Assembly: GCF_009208105.1 (NCBI RefSeq)
Contig: NZ_WFKL01000001.1
Coordinates: forward strand, 3,844,001-3,908,000
DNA from: Rouxiella sp. S1S-2
GTDB taxonomy: Bacteria > Pseudomonadota > Gammaproteobacteria > Enterobacterales > Enterobacteriaceae
Length of the DNA stretch: 64,000 nt
Direction of reading: 5' to 3'
In this document: piece after piece, positions 18,076 through 26,898 of the stretch
Layout of the letters: every line of letters starts with the position of its first letter
How positions within the stretch are numbered: the first letter of the stretch is position 1
Translations under genes and position numbers: made by a program
The notes under the pieces: generated by a model
What the model was told of the DNA's origin: nothing
Seen by the model: the letters and a program-made list of their open reading frames with translations, nothing else
The model's database searches: none

Positions 18076-18163
18076 TGGCGGAGGAGGAGAGATTCGAACT
18101 CTCGAATGGTTTCCCATCGCCGGTTTTCAAGACCGGTGCCTTCAGCCGCTCGGCCACCCCTCC
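18076..18163 (-). tRNA. serT: tRNA-Ser(UGA), copy 1
   Basis: 88-nt class II tRNA including CCA. Acceptor stem GGAGGGG/CTCCTCC with one G-U pair, D-arm GCCGAGCGGCTGAAGGC, anticodon loop CTTGAAA (UGA, reads UCN), long variable arm GATGGGAAACCATT, T-loop TTCGAAT. Minus-strand promoter visible upstream: TTTACA, 17 bp, TATAGT. E. coli has serT once next to yccA. Identical to the copy at 18708-18795. Confidence 0.97.
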
Positions 18164-18707
18164 GCAACGGAACGCACTATAAACACTGGGGATGAGGATG
18201 TAAAGCCTGAAGTTGTTCATTTGCTTGAAAAACCGGCACATATTCAATTTATTTTAGTAATAAACCCGCCACTGCTGAATTTGCCGATTTTGCAGGCTAA
18301 AGGCGTTGAAAAAATAGCAAGAAATTGCGCATAAAATTGCCAGCTAATTCATCACCGTAAATGAACATATTAAGAGGTATAAAAGGAAGTGGCGCTTAAG
18401 AAGTTTTAAATAATTAAATAATTGATTTGCGTGGTGATTAATTGAGCAATTTGGGGGGGAGTCGTTACACTGCGCGCGGGAGCTTTGGAGCTTTCTGTTC
18501 TGAGCATCAATTATGAAGTTAAGCCAAGATAAGATAAGGAAGACGCAACCCAATGGCGGGGTTCGCTCCCGCCCATTGGTCGTTACGCATGCATTCACGT
18601 GCCCCCGTTCTCTTTTGAAAGTCAGCCAACAGGCTGGTTTTTCATTGCGGCACATTTTGGATACAAAAAAAGCCGCTAATGACTTAGCAGCTTTCTTGTG
18701 TTGTTTA
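18164..18707. other. Spacer between the two tRNA-Ser genes
   Basis: No gene seen. It holds the copy-1 promoter, a hairpin at 18550-18579 (CCAATGGCGGG paired with CCCGCCCATTGG, one bulged base), and the copy-2 terminator. The 18560-18640 part is GC-richer than the rest. Confidence 0.6.
18664..18696 (-). terminator. Terminator of tRNA-Ser copy 2
   Basis: Same design as copy 1: AAAGCTGCTAA/TTAGCGGCTTT with one U-G pair, then T run on the minus strand. Confidence 0.8.
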
Positions 18708-18795
18708 TGGCGGAGGAGGAGAGATTCGAACTCTCGAATGGTTTCCCATCGCCGGTTTTCAAGACCGGTGCCTTCAGCCGCTCGGCCACCCCTCC
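18708..18795 (-). tRNA. serT: tRNA-Ser(UGA), copy 2
   Basis: Identical in all 88 positions to copy 1. Its own promoter is TTTACA, 17 bp, TATAGT, matching copy 1 at both elements while the spacer bases differ. This indicates an old duplication of a whole transcription unit with the gene held identical by selection or conversion. Confidence 0.97.
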
Positions 18796-19095
18796 GCAAC
18801 GGAACGCACTATAAACATAGCCCTGCGAGTTGTAAAGCCTGATTTTATTCATTTGCGGCAAAAATAGCCACCCCTCGCTCAAGTGGTGTTTTAATCGACG
18901 TTTTTGCACTATTTTCTCAGGCCTAAGTTTAAAAACTCGCCTTATCTTTATTCTTCTCATCTATTTTGGGTAAAGAAGAGGTTGAGGTGGTAAAGAAGGG
19001 TAAACCCCCTTTAATCACGCTCAGCAACTATCTATTATTCTAGACTGAATGCTTTTTCACCGACTTCACTTTTGTCGATAAGCGAGATTATAAAA
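18796..19095. other. Region between tRNA-Ser copy 2 and yccA
   Basis: Contains the tRNA promoter (minus, to about 18840) and presumably the yccA promoter. I see no gene. Confidence 0.5.
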
Positions 19096-19761
19096 ATGGA
19101 TCGTATCGTTGCCTCAACCTCTTCACGCGCGGGCTCGCTGCTCAGCACGCATCGAGTGCTGCGTAATACTTATTTAATGCTGGCGCTGACGCTGGCTGTT
19201 TCTGCTATTACCGCCACGGCAAGCACCGTTCTCAGATTACCGTCACCCGGAATGCTGATCACTCTGGTTGGTTTTTACGGACTGATGTTCCTGACCTACC
19301 GCATGGCTGACCGCCCTGCCGGTATTCTTTGCACCTTTGCATTGACCGGATTTATGGGATACACCCTCGGGCCGTTGCTGAGTTCACTGCTGGCGGCGGG
19401 CGCAGGCGACATCATCATGCTGGCATTGGGCGGTACGGCGCTGGTGTTCTTCTGCTGTTCGGCCTACGTGCTCACCACGCGTAAGGATATGTCTTTCCTT
19501 TCTGGCATGATGATGGCAGGTTTTGTGGTGTTGCTGGTTGCGGTCATTGCCAACTTGTTCCTGCAGATCCCGGCACTGTCGCTGGCCATTAGCTGCCTGT
19601 TTATTCTGTTCTCCGCGGGTGCCATTTTGTGGGAAACCAGCAACATTATTCACGGCGGTGAAACCAACTATATTCGCGCCACCGTAAGTCTTTACGTTTC
19701 GCTGTATAACGTATTCGTCAGCCTCCTGAGCATATTGGGTCTGTCATCACGCAGTAACTGA
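19096..19761 (+). CDS. yccA: Inner-membrane BAX-inhibitor-1-like protein YccA
   Basis: FtsH substrate and modulator of the UPF0005/BI-1 family; a known partner of FtsH-HflKC that protects SecY when export is jammed. 221 residues with seven membrane segments and the family block [33 protein letters not shown] at the C-terminus. ATG 19096 matches the E. coli start MDRIV; a TTG 24 bases upstream is rejected. As in E. coli it lies next to serT and tusE. Confidence 0.95.
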   Translation: MDRIVASTSSRAGSLLSTHRVLRNTYLMLALTLAVSAITATASTVLRLPSPGMLITLVGFYGLMFLTYRMADRPAGILCTFALTGFMGYTLGPLLSSLLAAGAGDIIMLALGGTALVFFCCSAYVLTTRKDMSFLSGMMMAGFVVLLVAVIANLFLQIPALSLAISCLFILFSAGAILWETSNIIHGGETNYIRATVSLYVSLYNVFVSLLSILGLSSRSN

Positions 19762-19784
19762 TCCAACAGGTTGCATGCCCCTTG

Positions 19785-19809
19785 AGCCCTGCTTTTAGCA
19801 GGGCTTTTG
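19785..19809 (+). terminator. Terminator after yccA
   Basis: Stem AGCCCTGC/GCAGGGCT (19785-19792, 19798-19805) with TTTTA loop, then TTTTG. Confidence 0.8.
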
Positions 19810-19869
19810 TTTGGCTATAGGCTCTTTTTTGCTAAACTTGCGCCCTGCTTTTAAGATTTCTGAGGTTAT

Positions 19870-20199
19870 ATGTTGGAGTTTAACGGCCAGGTTATTGAAA
19901 CCGATGCCAAAGGTTACCTAAAAAACAGTGCGCAGTGGCACGAGGCGCTGGCCCCAATACTGGCCGCGGAAGAAGGTATCACCCTGACTGACGCGCATTG
20001 GGAAGTGGTAAAATTTGTGCGCGACTTTTATCTGGAATTTAATACCTCTCCGGCGATCCGCATGTTGGTTAAGGCTATGGCACAGAAATATGGCGAAGAA
20101 AAAGGCAACAGCCGTTATCTCTATCGCCTTTTTCCAGAAGGCCCCGCCAAGCAGGCCACCAAAATAGCCGGACTGCCCAAACCGGTTAAATGTATTTAA
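19870..20199 (+). CDS. tusE: Sulfurtransferase TusE (DsrC-like)
   Basis: DsrC/TusE-family protein of 109 residues, the last carrier in the Tus relay that passes persulfide sulfur from TusBCD to MnmA for 2-thiouridine in tRNA. Marks: [33 protein letters not shown], and the penultimate Cys108 (PVKCI) that accepts sulfur. ATG behind GAGGTT. A separate unit between the yccA terminator and the convergent yccX. Confidence 0.95.
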   Translation: MLEFNGQVIETDAKGYLKNSAQWHEALAPILAAEEGITLTDAHWEVVKFVRDFYLEFNTSPAIRMLVKAMAQKYGEEKGNSRYLYRLFPEGPAKQATKIAGLPKPVKCI

Positions 20200-20237
20200 A
20201 CAGCTTGTAAGCTGCCGTTGAGAGTTTTTTAGCTTGC

Positions 20238-20516
20238 TCAGTGACGGATGCTAAAACCATCGTACTCCGCCAAGGCGCTGGGCTCGGTTAGCACGCGATC
20301 AACTCGGGCGTATTTCGGTCCGCCCTGCCTGAGCCAGTCGAGCAGTTGATCAATTTTTTGCTGTTCGCCACAGGCGATAACCTCAACGCCGCCATCGTCG
20401 AGATTCTTCGCGTAGCCGGTTAAGCCCAGTCCGTTGGCCTGTTGTTGAGTGGCAAATCGAAAACCTACGCCCTGTACACGGCCATAGACGTAAGCGGCTA
20501 TACTGGTTTTTGACAT
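20238..20516 (-). CDS. yccX: Acylphosphatase YccX
   Basis: Acylphosphatase, 92 residues, hydrolysing carboxyl-phosphate bonds of small acyl phosphates. The catalytic pair Arg20 (GRVQGVGFR, 12-20) and Asn38 ([12 protein letters not shown]) are both in place. Divergent from rlmI, sharing an upstream region of 97 bases; convergent with tusE. Confidence 0.94.
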   Translation of the reverse strand: MSKTSIAAYVYGRVQGVGFRFATQQQANGLGLTGYAKNLDDGGVEVIACGEQQKIDQLLDWLRQGGPKYARVDRVLTEPSALAEYDGFSIRH

Positions 20517-20613
20517 AATTATCTCCTCATAGCGATTTGATTCATTGCAATCTCATTCTCTTGCTCGGACAATGTCGCTCTTTTTTGTCTCCAGACTGAC
20601 AGAACCTAATTAT

Positions 20614-21807
20614 ATGACTGCACGTTTGTATCTGGCCAAAGGCCGTGAAAAATCACTTCTTCGTCGCCACCCGTGGGTATTTTCCGGGGCTGTATTACGC
20701 GTCGAAGGTAAGCCGCTTTCCGGCGATACTATTGATATTGTAGACAACCAGGGAAAATGGCTGGCCACCGCCGCCTACTCGCCTGACTCACAAATCCGGG
20801 CGCGCGTCTGGAGTTTCAAGCAAGACGAAGCTATCGACATCGATTTCTTTATCCGCCGTCTGCAACAGGCACAAATCTGGCGCGACTGGCTGGCAAAGCG
20901 CGACGGCCTGGACGGTTACCGCCTGATTGCCGGAGAGTCCGACGGTTTGCCGGGTATCACTATTGACCGCTTCCAAAACTTTTTAGTACTGCAACTGCTT
21001 TCTGCCGGTGCCGAATACCAGCGTGCGGCGCTACTGAGTGCACTGCAGCACTGCTATCCCGAGTGCGCAATTTACGATCGCTCAGACGTCGCAGTACGTA
21101 AAAAAGAGGGTCTTGAACTGACTCAGGGACTGGTTTTGGGTGAAACGCCTCCTGACCTTCTGCCGATTCAGGAACACGGTATGAGCCTGCTGGTGGATAT
21201 CAAAGGCGGCCACAAAACCGGTTTCTATCTCGACCAGCGTGACAGCCGTCTGGCAGCACGCAACTATGCTGCTGGCCGTAACGTACTGAACTGCTTCTCC
21301 TACACCGGTGCGTTTGCAGTATCAGCACTCATGGGTGGCTGTGAAAAAGTCACCAACGTCGATACCTCGCAAGATGCGCTAGATATCGCTAAAAAGAACG
21401 TTGAGCTTAACAAACTCGATCTGTCTAAAGTGGACTTCGTGCGTGATGACGTGTTCCAGCTGCTACGTAAGTACCGCACGCAGGGTGAGCAATTCGACCT
21501 GATTGTTATGGACCCGCCGAAGTTCGTTGAAAATAAGAGCCAGTTAGCCAGCGCCTGCCGCGGATATAAAGATATCAACATGTTGGCACTCCAGCTGATG
21601 CGCCCTGGCGGTATTCTGCTGAGCTTCTCGTGTTCAGGTCTGCTGTCTACCGATTTGTTCCAAAAAATCTTGGCAGACGCCGCGCTGGATGCGGGTCGCG
21701 AGATCCAGTTCGTGGAACAGTTCCGTCAGGCTGCCGACCATCCGGTGACGGGCGCTTATCCTGAAGGCCTGTATTTGAAAGGTTTTGCCTGCCTGGTCAC
21801 CGCTTAA
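20614..21807 (+). CDS. rlmI: 23S rRNA m5C1962 methyltransferase RlmI
   Basis: SAM-dependent methyltransferase for C1962 of 23S rRNA. N-terminal PUA domain ([24 protein letters not shown]), central EEHD-like domain, and a class I fold with [17 protein letters not shown] and [12 protein letters not shown]. The catalytic SCSG loop is [10 protein letters not shown]. 397 residues from ATG 20614, which matches the E. coli N-terminus; an ATG at 20545 would add 23 residues without similarity. Ribosome binding is weak. Confidence 0.93.
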   Translation: MTARLYLAKGREKSLLRRHPWVFSGAVLRVEGKPLSGDTIDIVDNQGKWLATAAYSPDSQIRARVWSFKQDEAIDIDFFIRRLQQAQIWRDWLAKRDGLDGYRLIAGESDGLPGITIDRFQNFLVLQLLSAGAEYQRAALLSALQHCYPECAIYDRSDVAVRKKEGLELTQGLVLGETPPDLLPIQEHGMSLLVDIKGGHKTGFYLDQRDSRLAARNYAAGRNVLNCFSYTGAFAVSALMGGCEKVTNVDTSQDALDIAKKNVELNKLDLSKVDFVRDDVFQLLRKYRTQGEQFDLIVMDPPKFVENKSQLASACRGYKDINMLALQLMRPGGILLSFSCSGLLSTDLFQKILADAALDAGREIQFVEQFRQAADHPVTGAYPEGLYLKGFACLVTA

Positions 21808-21818
21808 GGTCTGTTGAT

Positions 21819-21846
21819 CTTGAAAAGGGCGAGTTTGCCCCCATAT
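21819..21846 (+). promoter_or_regulatory. Sigma-32 heat-shock promoter of hspQ
   Basis: CTTGAAA (21819-21825), 14-bp spacer, CCCATAT (21840-21846), an exact fit to the RpoH consensus. Predicted start about 21853, 26 bases before the hspQ ATG. Confidence 0.8.
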
Positions 21847-21878
21847 CTCTTGCAAGATGCTATTTTGAGGAGATTGCT

Positions 21879-22214
21879 ATGATAGCCAGCAAATATGGGA
21901 CCGCAAGCAAGTACGGCATTGGCCAACAGGTACGCCATCGGATGTTAGGTTATCTCGGCGTCGTTATCGACGTGGATGCAGAGTATTCACTCGATAAGCC
22001 TGAAGCAGACCAAATTGAGGCCGATGACCAAATGCGCGCCGCGCCGTGGTATCACGTGGTGATGGAAGATGACCAAGGTCAGCCGATACATACTTATTTG
22101 GCAGAAATTCAAATCGACCATGAAGCGCGCATTGCCCACCCGGAACAAAGCTCGCTGGACGACTTGGCCGAGTCTGTTCGCACTCAGCTACTGGCTCCGC
22201 GCCTTAGAAATTAA
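21879..22214 (+). CDS. hspQ: Heat shock protein HspQ
   Basis: Small soluble protein that influences DnaA degradation and acts as a specificity-enhancing factor for Lon. 111 residues against 105 in E. coli. The body ([42 protein letters not shown], and ending QLLAPRLRN) matches E. coli. The extra six residues come from an N-terminal repeat: [18 protein letters not shown] against MIASKFGIGQQV, two SKYG copies. GAGGAG precedes ATG at 8. Under the sigma-32 promoter listed. Confidence 0.94.
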   Translation: MIASKYGTASKYGIGQQVRHRMLGYLGVVIDVDAEYSLDKPEADQIEADDQMRAAPWYHVVMEDDQGQPIHTYLAEIQIDHEARIAHPEQSSLDDLAESVRTQLLAPRLRN

Positions 22215-22228
22215 GCCCGCGCATCGAG

Positions 22229-22259
22229 TAAAAACCGGTCCTGAGTGACCGGTTTTTTT
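22229..22259 (+). terminator. Terminator after hspQ
   Basis: Stem AAAACCGGTC/GACCGGTTTT (22231-22240, 22247-22256) ending in seven T. Confidence 0.85.
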
Positions 22260-22300
22260 ATGCCTGTTACGGGCACGCTTCAATACTTACGCATTTAAAA

Positions 22301-22714
22301 TTAGTGTGACAATCCCAGGCGCGGGATCTCAATTTTTGGGCAGCGGTCCATGACAACGTGCATTCCAGCGTCTTTCGCCAACACGGCAGCATGCTCATTG
22401 ATAACCCCCAACTGCAGCCACAGCGTTTTGGCACCGATAGCAATGGCCTCCTGCGCGACGCCGTAAGCGGCTTCGGGATTGCGAAACACGTCAACCATAT
22501 CTACAGGATGTTTTATATCGGCCAACGTCGCGACCACTGTTTGCCCCAATAAAGTTTGCCCCGCCAGCTTTGGACTTACCGGAGTAACCTCATACCCCTG
22601 GTCGAGTAAATATTTCATTACGCCATAGCTCGGACGCGACGGATTATCGCTAGCGCCCACTAAGGCTATTGTTTTGATTTTTTTTAGTATTTGAGTGATT
22701 TCGCTATCTTGCAC
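22301..22714 (-). CDS. yccU: CoA-binding domain protein YccU
   Basis: Rossmann-fold CoA-binding protein, 137 residues. N-terminal nucleotide strand [23 protein letters not shown] (about 15-37) and the C-terminal [12 protein letters not shown] motif with a conserved Cys. Conserved across bacteria with no assigned role. Two frames on this stretch overlap; the longer one on the minus strand carries the family motifs. Confidence 0.92.
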   Translation of the reverse strand: MQDSEITQILKKIKTIALVGASDNPSRPSYGVMKYLLDQGYEVTPVSPKLAGQTLLGQTVVATLADIKHPVDMVDVFRNPEAAYGVAQEAIAIGAKTLWLQLGVINEHAAVLAKDAGMHVVMDRCPKIEIPRLGLSH

Positions 22715-22906
22715 GGCTTTCTCTCCTTTGCGTAATGGTTCCTTAAGTGTAATTCAGTCTGACTTTTTTAGCGGGATTTTCATCACGTAATGCGAGATGG
22801 AAGTTGTTTCAGTATTGTGCAATAAAAATACATTTTGTAAAACTTTGACACATTATCAGCAATATTTAATAATGGGAGGGTTAGTCATCGAAGTTTGGAG
22901 AGAGTG

Positions 22907-23566
22907 ATGAATCTTGGTTCAATGGTTGCCGGTATTATTTTGGCAAACCTGATAGCGCCTGCTTATGCGTTAAGCCTTAAGCTATCGCCAGAAGTCGATC
23001 TCCTGGTCGTGGATGGCAGGCAAGTCTCGGGCCCTATTTTAAAGGGTGCCGACAGCCTGGAGTTAGATGCTGGGCAGCATCAAATACTTTTTCAAATAAG
23101 TAAAAATTTACCGGTGAGTACGGAAACACCTCATGTCTATCATTCCCCCCCCATCATCGTTGCGTTCAATGCAAAAAGTCTGCACTCGGTGAGCATCAGT
23201 CTTCCTGCCCTGACCAACGCGCAGGAAGGTCGTGATTTCAGTAAGAATATGAATATCGCGTTGATTGATGAGAAAGGGAATAAGGTGGATTATCGTCAGG
23301 ATCGACTTTCAGGAATAAACGTTAATAGCATACAAAATTTTGAAGCGGCGATGACGCAGTATAATTTGTCGGGACAGACGGCTTCTGTTCCAGCATTTGC
23401 CCTGACCAAAAAAAGTTCGATGACGCTTAACGCCAAAAATGTAGATAACACCACGCTTTCGCAAGCGGAAAGAGCCACAGGTCAACAGGCATTTTCGCTG
23501 TGGGCGTTGCTGCAACACAACCCACGCTCATCGAGTGATGCCGGTAAGTGGTTTTCTGCACAATAA
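22907..23566 (+). CDS. yccT: DUF2057 periplasmic protein YccT (CsgI-like)
   Basis: Exported DUF2057 protein of 219 residues. A Sec signal peptide (MNLGSMVAGIILANLIAPAYA) precedes a beta-rich domain (LSLKLSPEVDLLVVDGRQV, LELDAGQHQILFQISKNL). The Salmonella homologue affects curli assembly (CsgI); no curli genes lie here, so that role is only by similarity. ATG 22907 behind GGAGAGAG fixes the start; the upstream TTG is inside the binding site. Confidence 0.88.
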   Translation: MNLGSMVAGIILANLIAPAYALSLKLSPEVDLLVVDGRQVSGPILKGADSLELDAGQHQILFQISKNLPVSTETPHVYHSPPIIVAFNAKSLHSVSISLPALTNAQEGRDFSKNMNIALIDEKGNKVDYRQDRLSGINVNSIQNFEAAMTQYNLSGQTASVPAFALTKKSSMTLNAKNVDNTTLSQAERATGQQAFSLWALLQHNPRSSSDAGKWFSAQ

Positions 23567-23679
23567 GCTGATTATTTTATTGAATAACGCGCATCTCGCC
23601 ACAATTACCCGCGAAGTACTTCCCTGAAAATCCGAGTTTAAGTAATCTATCAGCCAAACTTCCTCTTAAGGCCAGGCTG

Positions 23680-24138
23680 ATGGAATACACGACTCGTATC
23701 ATTACAAAACAGAAACATATCGCGTTAGTTGCCCACGACCACTGTAAAAGCAGTCTTTTGAGCTGGGTCGATGCCAATAAGGCGCAGCTTGCCGAACATA
23801 TCCTTTACGCAACCGGCACCACAGGGAATCTAGTGCAAAAAAATACCGGTCTGCCGGTGAAAAGCATGCTTAGCGGACCCATGGGCGGCGACCAACAGGT
23901 GGGTGCATTAATTTCGGAAGGGAAAATTGACGTACTAATTTTCTTTTGGGACCCACTGAATGCCGTGCCGCACGACCCGGACGTTAAAGCGCTGCTGCGA
24001 CTGGCAACAGTGTGGAATATTCCCGTCGCCAACAACCGTTCAACCGCCGACTTTTTAATTCAGTCGCCGCTGTTTAAAGAAGACGTCGAGATAACCATTC
24101 CTGACTATCAGCGTTATCTGCAAGATCGCCTAAAATAG
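23680..24138 (+). CDS. mgsA: Methylglyoxal synthase MgsA
   Basis: Converts dihydroxyacetone phosphate to methylglyoxal and phosphate, a bypass of lower glycolysis. 152 residues, same length as E. coli. All active-site residues are present at E. coli numbering: His19, Asp20, Lys23, Asp71 (MGGDQQ), Asp91 (FFWDPL), His98 and Asp101. Separate from helD and convergent with it. Confidence 0.96.
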   Translation: MEYTTRIITKQKHIALVAHDHCKSSLLSWVDANKAQLAEHILYATGTTGNLVQKNTGLPVKSMLSGPMGGDQQVGALISEGKIDVLIFFWDPLNAVPHDPDVKALLRLATVWNIPVANNRSTADFLIQSPLFKEDVEITIPDYQRYLQDRLK

Positions 24139-24186
24139 ACGACTCGGTTATGCGTCGCCGATAATACTCGACGACGCATCGTGAGA

Positions 24187-26241
24187 TTACGGCTTACGCT
24201 GCGTTGGAACGCCTAACGCCTCCAACTGCCCGACAAATATCGACGGACAGTCTTTATCCTGCATTAGCCAAACCTGATGTTTTGCGCGGGTCATCGCCAC
24301 ATACAGCAAGCGACGCTCTTCCGCATCGGCAAAATCCTCCGGCGCAGGCAATAAAACCGCCTCCATCACTGACTCGCGCGCCGCCGCCGGGAAACCGTCG
24401 TTACCCTCATGCAGGCCCACAATAATCACATACTCCGCCTGCTGTCCCTTACTGGCGTGAATAGTCATAAAGTCGAGGTTCAATTTTGGCCAGCGCGTTG
24501 CTGCCTTTTGCATGACGTCGGGTCGCAGATGGTGATAACGGGCTAAAATCAGGATTTGGTCATCATCTTCGGCAAAACCACTTAGTTTATCGAGCAATTT
24601 CTCGAGCTGGTCATCGGGTAAAATGACTACGCTTTTTTTATTACCCTTGGTCAGACTGTTAAGCGGCTTGTTCAACTGATGAGGATTTTGCAGCACGAAC
24701 CTGTTGGCTATTTCGCCGATTCTGTCGTTAAAACGATAAGTCGTGTCTAATGCACACTGTGCGCCTTCGCCAAAATTCTCGGCAAAAGCGGTGGTTAATC
24801 CAAGCTCGGCGCCGCTAAAGCGGTAGATTGCCTGCCAGTCATCCCCCACGGCAAACAGGTTGGTTTGGCTGTTCTGTTTACGCAGAGCGGCAAGCAACAT
24901 GGCACGCTGGGGAGAAATATCCTGAAATTCGTCAACCAGAATGTGTTTCCACGGACTGATAAAGCGCCCTTTATCCAAAATATTGATTGCCTGATGAATA
25001 AGCCCTGAAAAATCAACAGCATCCTCTTCTTTAAGCTTGGCTTTCCACGCTTTTAATAAAGGTGCCATTAGACGCACGCGTTTGGAAAACAGATCACGCA
25101 CCTCTTCAGAAGCTTGTTCAATCATTAGGGCCTGACTGCCGCCGTGAGTGCGCATCAGCCCAAGCCAGCGCTCTAGACGACTGCCTAGCCTTTCGGCTAA
25201 TGCCTTGTTTTTCCAATAATCGCCCTCCGGCACATCCCATTCGAGCTCGTCGTTAAGCCACTGACGCCAGCCGCTCGCCTGCGCCTTTTTCTCGGCGCAC
25301 TGCTGTTGCCAGGTTTTCACCAACAGAGCACGGCGCGCCTTACTGTCTGTCTCAAGCTTGCTGATTTTTGGAACTTTCTTGCTGCCTTCCTGGATAATCT
25401 GCAGTGCCAAGGCGTGGAAGGTTTTGGCTTTTATGCCGTCAACCTGCAGTCGCTCTTTGATGCGGGTATTCATTTCGTCAGCGGCCTGACGCCCAAAGGC
25501 CAACAGCAGGATTTGTTCCGGTAACGCCTCCTGACGAAGCAGTAGCCAACCGGCACGCGCCACCAGGACCGACGTTTTTCCACTGCCAGCCCCGGCCAGC
25601 ACCAAGACAGAATCTTCACCATTCACTACCGCGCGACACTGGCTTTCATTGAGCGGTGTCGTCTCTACGCTGTCAAAGAAATCACGATGCTGGTCGATAA
25701 CCCGCTCTGTCCAGTCAAGGTTGCGCTGCTCAACGCTCTGCGCGCCCTGTTTCAGCCAACGCAGGCAGATTTCGTAATTATCACGACAGTTTTCAAACTC
25801 GCCAAGGCGCTCAACCGGTACCGGGATCGCCTCAAAAGCACTCTTTATCTGTTTCTGCACGTCAGCTAAACGAGAGCGTTTAAACCAGGCATCCTGTTGC
25901 TCGATTCGTGTGAGGCTCTCAATCTGCTGCTGCAAAACGCCAGCGCTGACCTCACTCATTTCAAGACTCCAGGCTTGCCACGCCTTCATTAAATAGTGAT
26001 AGAACTGCTGAGTTTCCTGCCATTCTGTGCCGTGCAGGCGCACAACTTTTTGCTCCGCAAGCTCAAACTCGAGTTCCCCCCAGACAATGCCTCGCTTGCA
26101 GCGAATGTGAATAAGTTGATTAAAAGGAATAAGATACTGGTGTTTATCGCCGCTGACTTCGACCCCCGCGTTCAGAAGCCGCACCCGATTGTAGGGATGC
26201 TGTGCCAGATGCTTGCCAAATGATGTCGATTTCAGTTCCAT
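24187..26241 (-). CDS. helD: DNA helicase IV (HelD/UvrD-like superfamily 1)
   Basis: 3'-to-5' SF1A helicase of UvrD/Rep type, 684 residues. Walker A AGAGSGKT (216-223), Walker B HILVDEFQDIS (about 430), motif III GDDWQAIYRFSG, motif IV-VI segments to MTRAKHQVWLM near the C-terminus. The N-terminal 200 residues are the family-specific part. Divergent from yccF. Convergent with mgsA. Confidence 0.94.
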   Translation of the reverse strand: MELKSTSFGKHLAQHPYNRVRLLNAGVEVSGDKHQYLIPFNQLIHIRCKRGIVWGELEFELAEQKVVRLHGTEWQETQQFYHYLMKAWQAWSLEMSEVSAGVLQQQIESLTRIEQQDAWFKRSRLADVQKQIKSAFEAIPVPVERLGEFENCRDNYEICLRWLKQGAQSVEQRNLDWTERVIDQHRDFFDSVETTPLNESQCRAVVNGEDSVLVLAGAGSGKTSVLVARAGWLLLRQEALPEQILLLAFGRQAADEMNTRIKERLQVDGIKAKTFHALALQIIQEGSKKVPKISKLETDSKARRALLVKTWQQQCAEKKAQASGWRQWLNDELEWDVPEGDYWKNKALAERLGSRLERWLGLMRTHGGSQALMIEQASEEVRDLFSKRVRLMAPLLKAWKAKLKEEDAVDFSGLIHQAINILDKGRFISPWKHILVDEFQDISPQRAMLLAALRKQNSQTNLFAVGDDWQAIYRFSGAELGLTTAFAENFGEGAQCALDTTYRFNDRIGEIANRFVLQNPHQLNKPLNSLTKGNKKSVVILPDDQLEKLLDKLSGFAEDDDQILILARYHHLRPDVMQKAATRWPKLNLDFMTIHASKGQQAEYVIIVGLHEGNDGFPAAARESVMEAVLLPAPEDFADAEERRLLYVAMTRAKHQVWLMQDKDCPSIFVGQLEALGVPTQRKP

Positions 26242-26404
26242 GTTAATGCGCCATGATTTTTTAATTTTATGAGCGATACCCGAAAGTAGTTTACCTGTGA
26301 TTGGCAGTGGCGCTCCAGTCCCAAAAACGGGGTAGAATACATAAGAGTAGAATTAAACGTAACGCAATGGCGTTGGAAAGCTTAAATCAAAGACGGGACT
26401 TTTT

Positions 26405-26866
26405 ATGCGTACTGTACTGAACATTCTTAATTTCGTGTTGGGTGGTTTCTTCACTACCCTCGCCTGGTTGTTTGCCACGCTGGTCAGCATCGTGCTGATT
26501 TTCACCCTGCCTCTGACGCGTTCGTGCTGGGAAATTACTCGCCTTTCATTTTTACCCTTTGGGAATGAAGCGATACACGTAGATGAATTATATCCGGAAA
26601 AAAAGAATGCGTTGCTCTCTGGCGGCGGCACCTTGCTGAATATTTTTTGGCTGATTTTCTTTGGCTGGTGGCTGTGTCTTTCACACATCACCATCGGCAT
26701 AGCGCAGTGTATCAGCATCATTGGTATTCCTGTGGGCATCGCCAATTTTAAAATTGCCGCCATCGCACTGTGGCCGGTAGGAAGACGCGTCGTTTCCGTT
26801 GAGCTTGCCAAACAGGCCAGAGAAGCAGGCGCCGCGCGTTTAAGAAATAACGGACGTATCCGCTGA
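26405..26866 (+). CDS. yccF: DUF307/YccF inner-membrane protein
   Basis: 153-residue membrane protein with two copies of the YccF domain, each about 50 residues: LNFVLGGFFTTLAWLFATLVSIVLIFTLP with GNEAIHVDE, and FWLIFFGWWLCLSHITIGIAQCISIIGIPVGIANFKIAAIALWPVG. Ends 32 bases before yccS and probably forms an operon with it, as in E. coli. Function unknown. Confidence 0.93.
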   Translation: MRTVLNILNFVLGGFFTTLAWLFATLVSIVLIFTLPLTRSCWEITRLSFLPFGNEAIHVDELYPEKKNALLSGGGTLLNIFWLIFFGWWLCLSHITIGIAQCISIIGIPVGIANFKIAAIALWPVGRRVVSVELAKQAREAGAARLRNNGRIR

Positions 26867-26898
26867 ACCTATAATTTACTTTCTTGCTGGAGTTTTCC

